DNA of 7,190 nucleotides from Pseudomonadota bacterium (GTDB lineage Bacteria > Desulfobacterota > Desulfobulbia > Desulfobulbales > JAGXFP01): positions 1-7,190 of the forward strand of contig DAOVJK010000150.1 of the NCBI GenBank assembly GCA_030673265.1. The letters are read 5' to 3'. The notes under the pieces are model-generated. The model made no database searches and was not told the origin of the DNA. It saw only the letters and a program-made list of their open reading frames with translations. The position numbers and the translations under genes were made by a program. Below, piece by piece: positions 6,871 to 7,190 of this stretch; positions within the stretch are counted from its first letter, which is position 1, and each line of letters starts with the position of its first letter.

Positions 6871-7190
6871 TCAGAAATTGGTCATGACTTCTCGTAGTTC
6901 ATTAATGTTTTCCAAGGCCTTGCCGGAACCCAGCACTACGGATGATAGAGGGTCGTCGGCAATGATTATCGGCAGGCCGGTTTCTTCGCGTAAGCGTTTG
7001 TCCAGGTTCGTGAGAAGGGCGCCACCACCGGTCAGGACTATCCCCCGGTCGACGATATCGGCCGATAGTTCAGGTGGGATGATTTCAAGGGCTACTTTAA
7101 CGGCTTCGACGATGGCGTCAACCTGTTCTGCAATTGCGGACTTGATTTCACTTGAATCCATGGTCAGGGTTTTTGGTACTCCGCTAACCA
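6871..7190 (-). CDS. mreB: MreB, actin-like rod shape-determining protein, C-terminal 105 codons (N-terminus beyond right edge)
   Basis: Actin-like ATPase that forms membrane-bound filaments guiding the elongasome. The frame is open to the right edge and ends with TGA at 6871-6873; roughly the last third of a family protein of about 345 residues is visible. It starts in the conserved VSGVPKTLT segment and goes on with EQVDAIVEAVKVALE and PPELSADIVDRGIVLTGGGAL, where the GGG belongs to the nucleotide-binding 'adenosine' motif. REETGLPIIIADDPLSSVVLGSG follows in two parts, and the protein ends with a slightly extended NINELREVMTNF. The Met at 7159-7161 is internal and not a start, because the family sequence continues upstream of it. 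As the first gene of the cluster, its promoter must lie outside the window. Mbl-type paralogues cannot be excluded from this part alone, but the mreC neighbour argues for MreB. Confidence 0.95.
   Translation of the reverse strand, partial: VSGVPKTLTMDSSEIKSAIAEQVDAIVEAVKVALEIIPPELSADIVDRGIVLTGGGALLTNLDKRLREETGLPIIIADDPLSSVVLGSGKALENINELREVMTNF

Noticed and set aside
6871..7161. A separate 96-residue protein starting at ATG 7161
   Set aside because: The frame continues upstream to the window edge with conserved MreB sequence, so this ATG is an internal methionine of mreB.

Overview
The window comes from a Gram-negative rod. The reason is a near-complete cell-elongation gene set in the order mreB-mreC-mreD-mrdA-rodA, all on the minus strand. 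Gene order, moderate-to-high GC and the general look of the proteins fit a deltaproteobacterium (Desulfobacterota). That assignment is an impression from protein sequence and was not tested by a search.

Layout from left to right. Positions 1-1255 (minus) hold the first 418 codons of an ABC-F type tandem ATPase, cut by the left edge. Positions 1256-1457 are a divergent intergenic region with a plausible sigma70-type promoter for the next gene. Positions 1458-2279 (plus) encode a classical short-chain dehydrogenase/reductase with all catalytic residues and an unusual hydrophobic, basic C-terminal tail. It converges on the elongation cluster across a 42-bp gap. The cluster then reads leftwards: rodA (2322-3437), mrdA/PBP2 (3482-5356), mreD (5353-5889), mreC (5903-6736) and the C-terminal 105 codons of mreB (6871-right edge). 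Transcription enters from the right. mreD and mrdA overlap by 4 bases (ATGA), mreC-mreD and mrdA-rodA are separated by only 13 and 44 bases, and only mreB-mreC has a longer gap (134 bases).

The cluster genes act together. MreB filaments under the inner membrane position the complex, and MreC and MreD link them through the membrane. RodA polymerises lipid II into glycan strands, and PBP2 crosslinks those strands to build the lateral wall. The ABC-F protein and the SDR are neighbours with no evident link to wall synthesis. They also look richer in GC than the mre cluster.

No mobile element, CRISPR array, tRNA, rRNA or novel multi-gene system is visible. The most interesting detail is a Cys/Cys/His/Cys set in PBP2 at the place where a structural zinc site has been described in another PBP2. 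Smaller points are a short reading frame that ends on the mreC start codon and the tail of the SDR.
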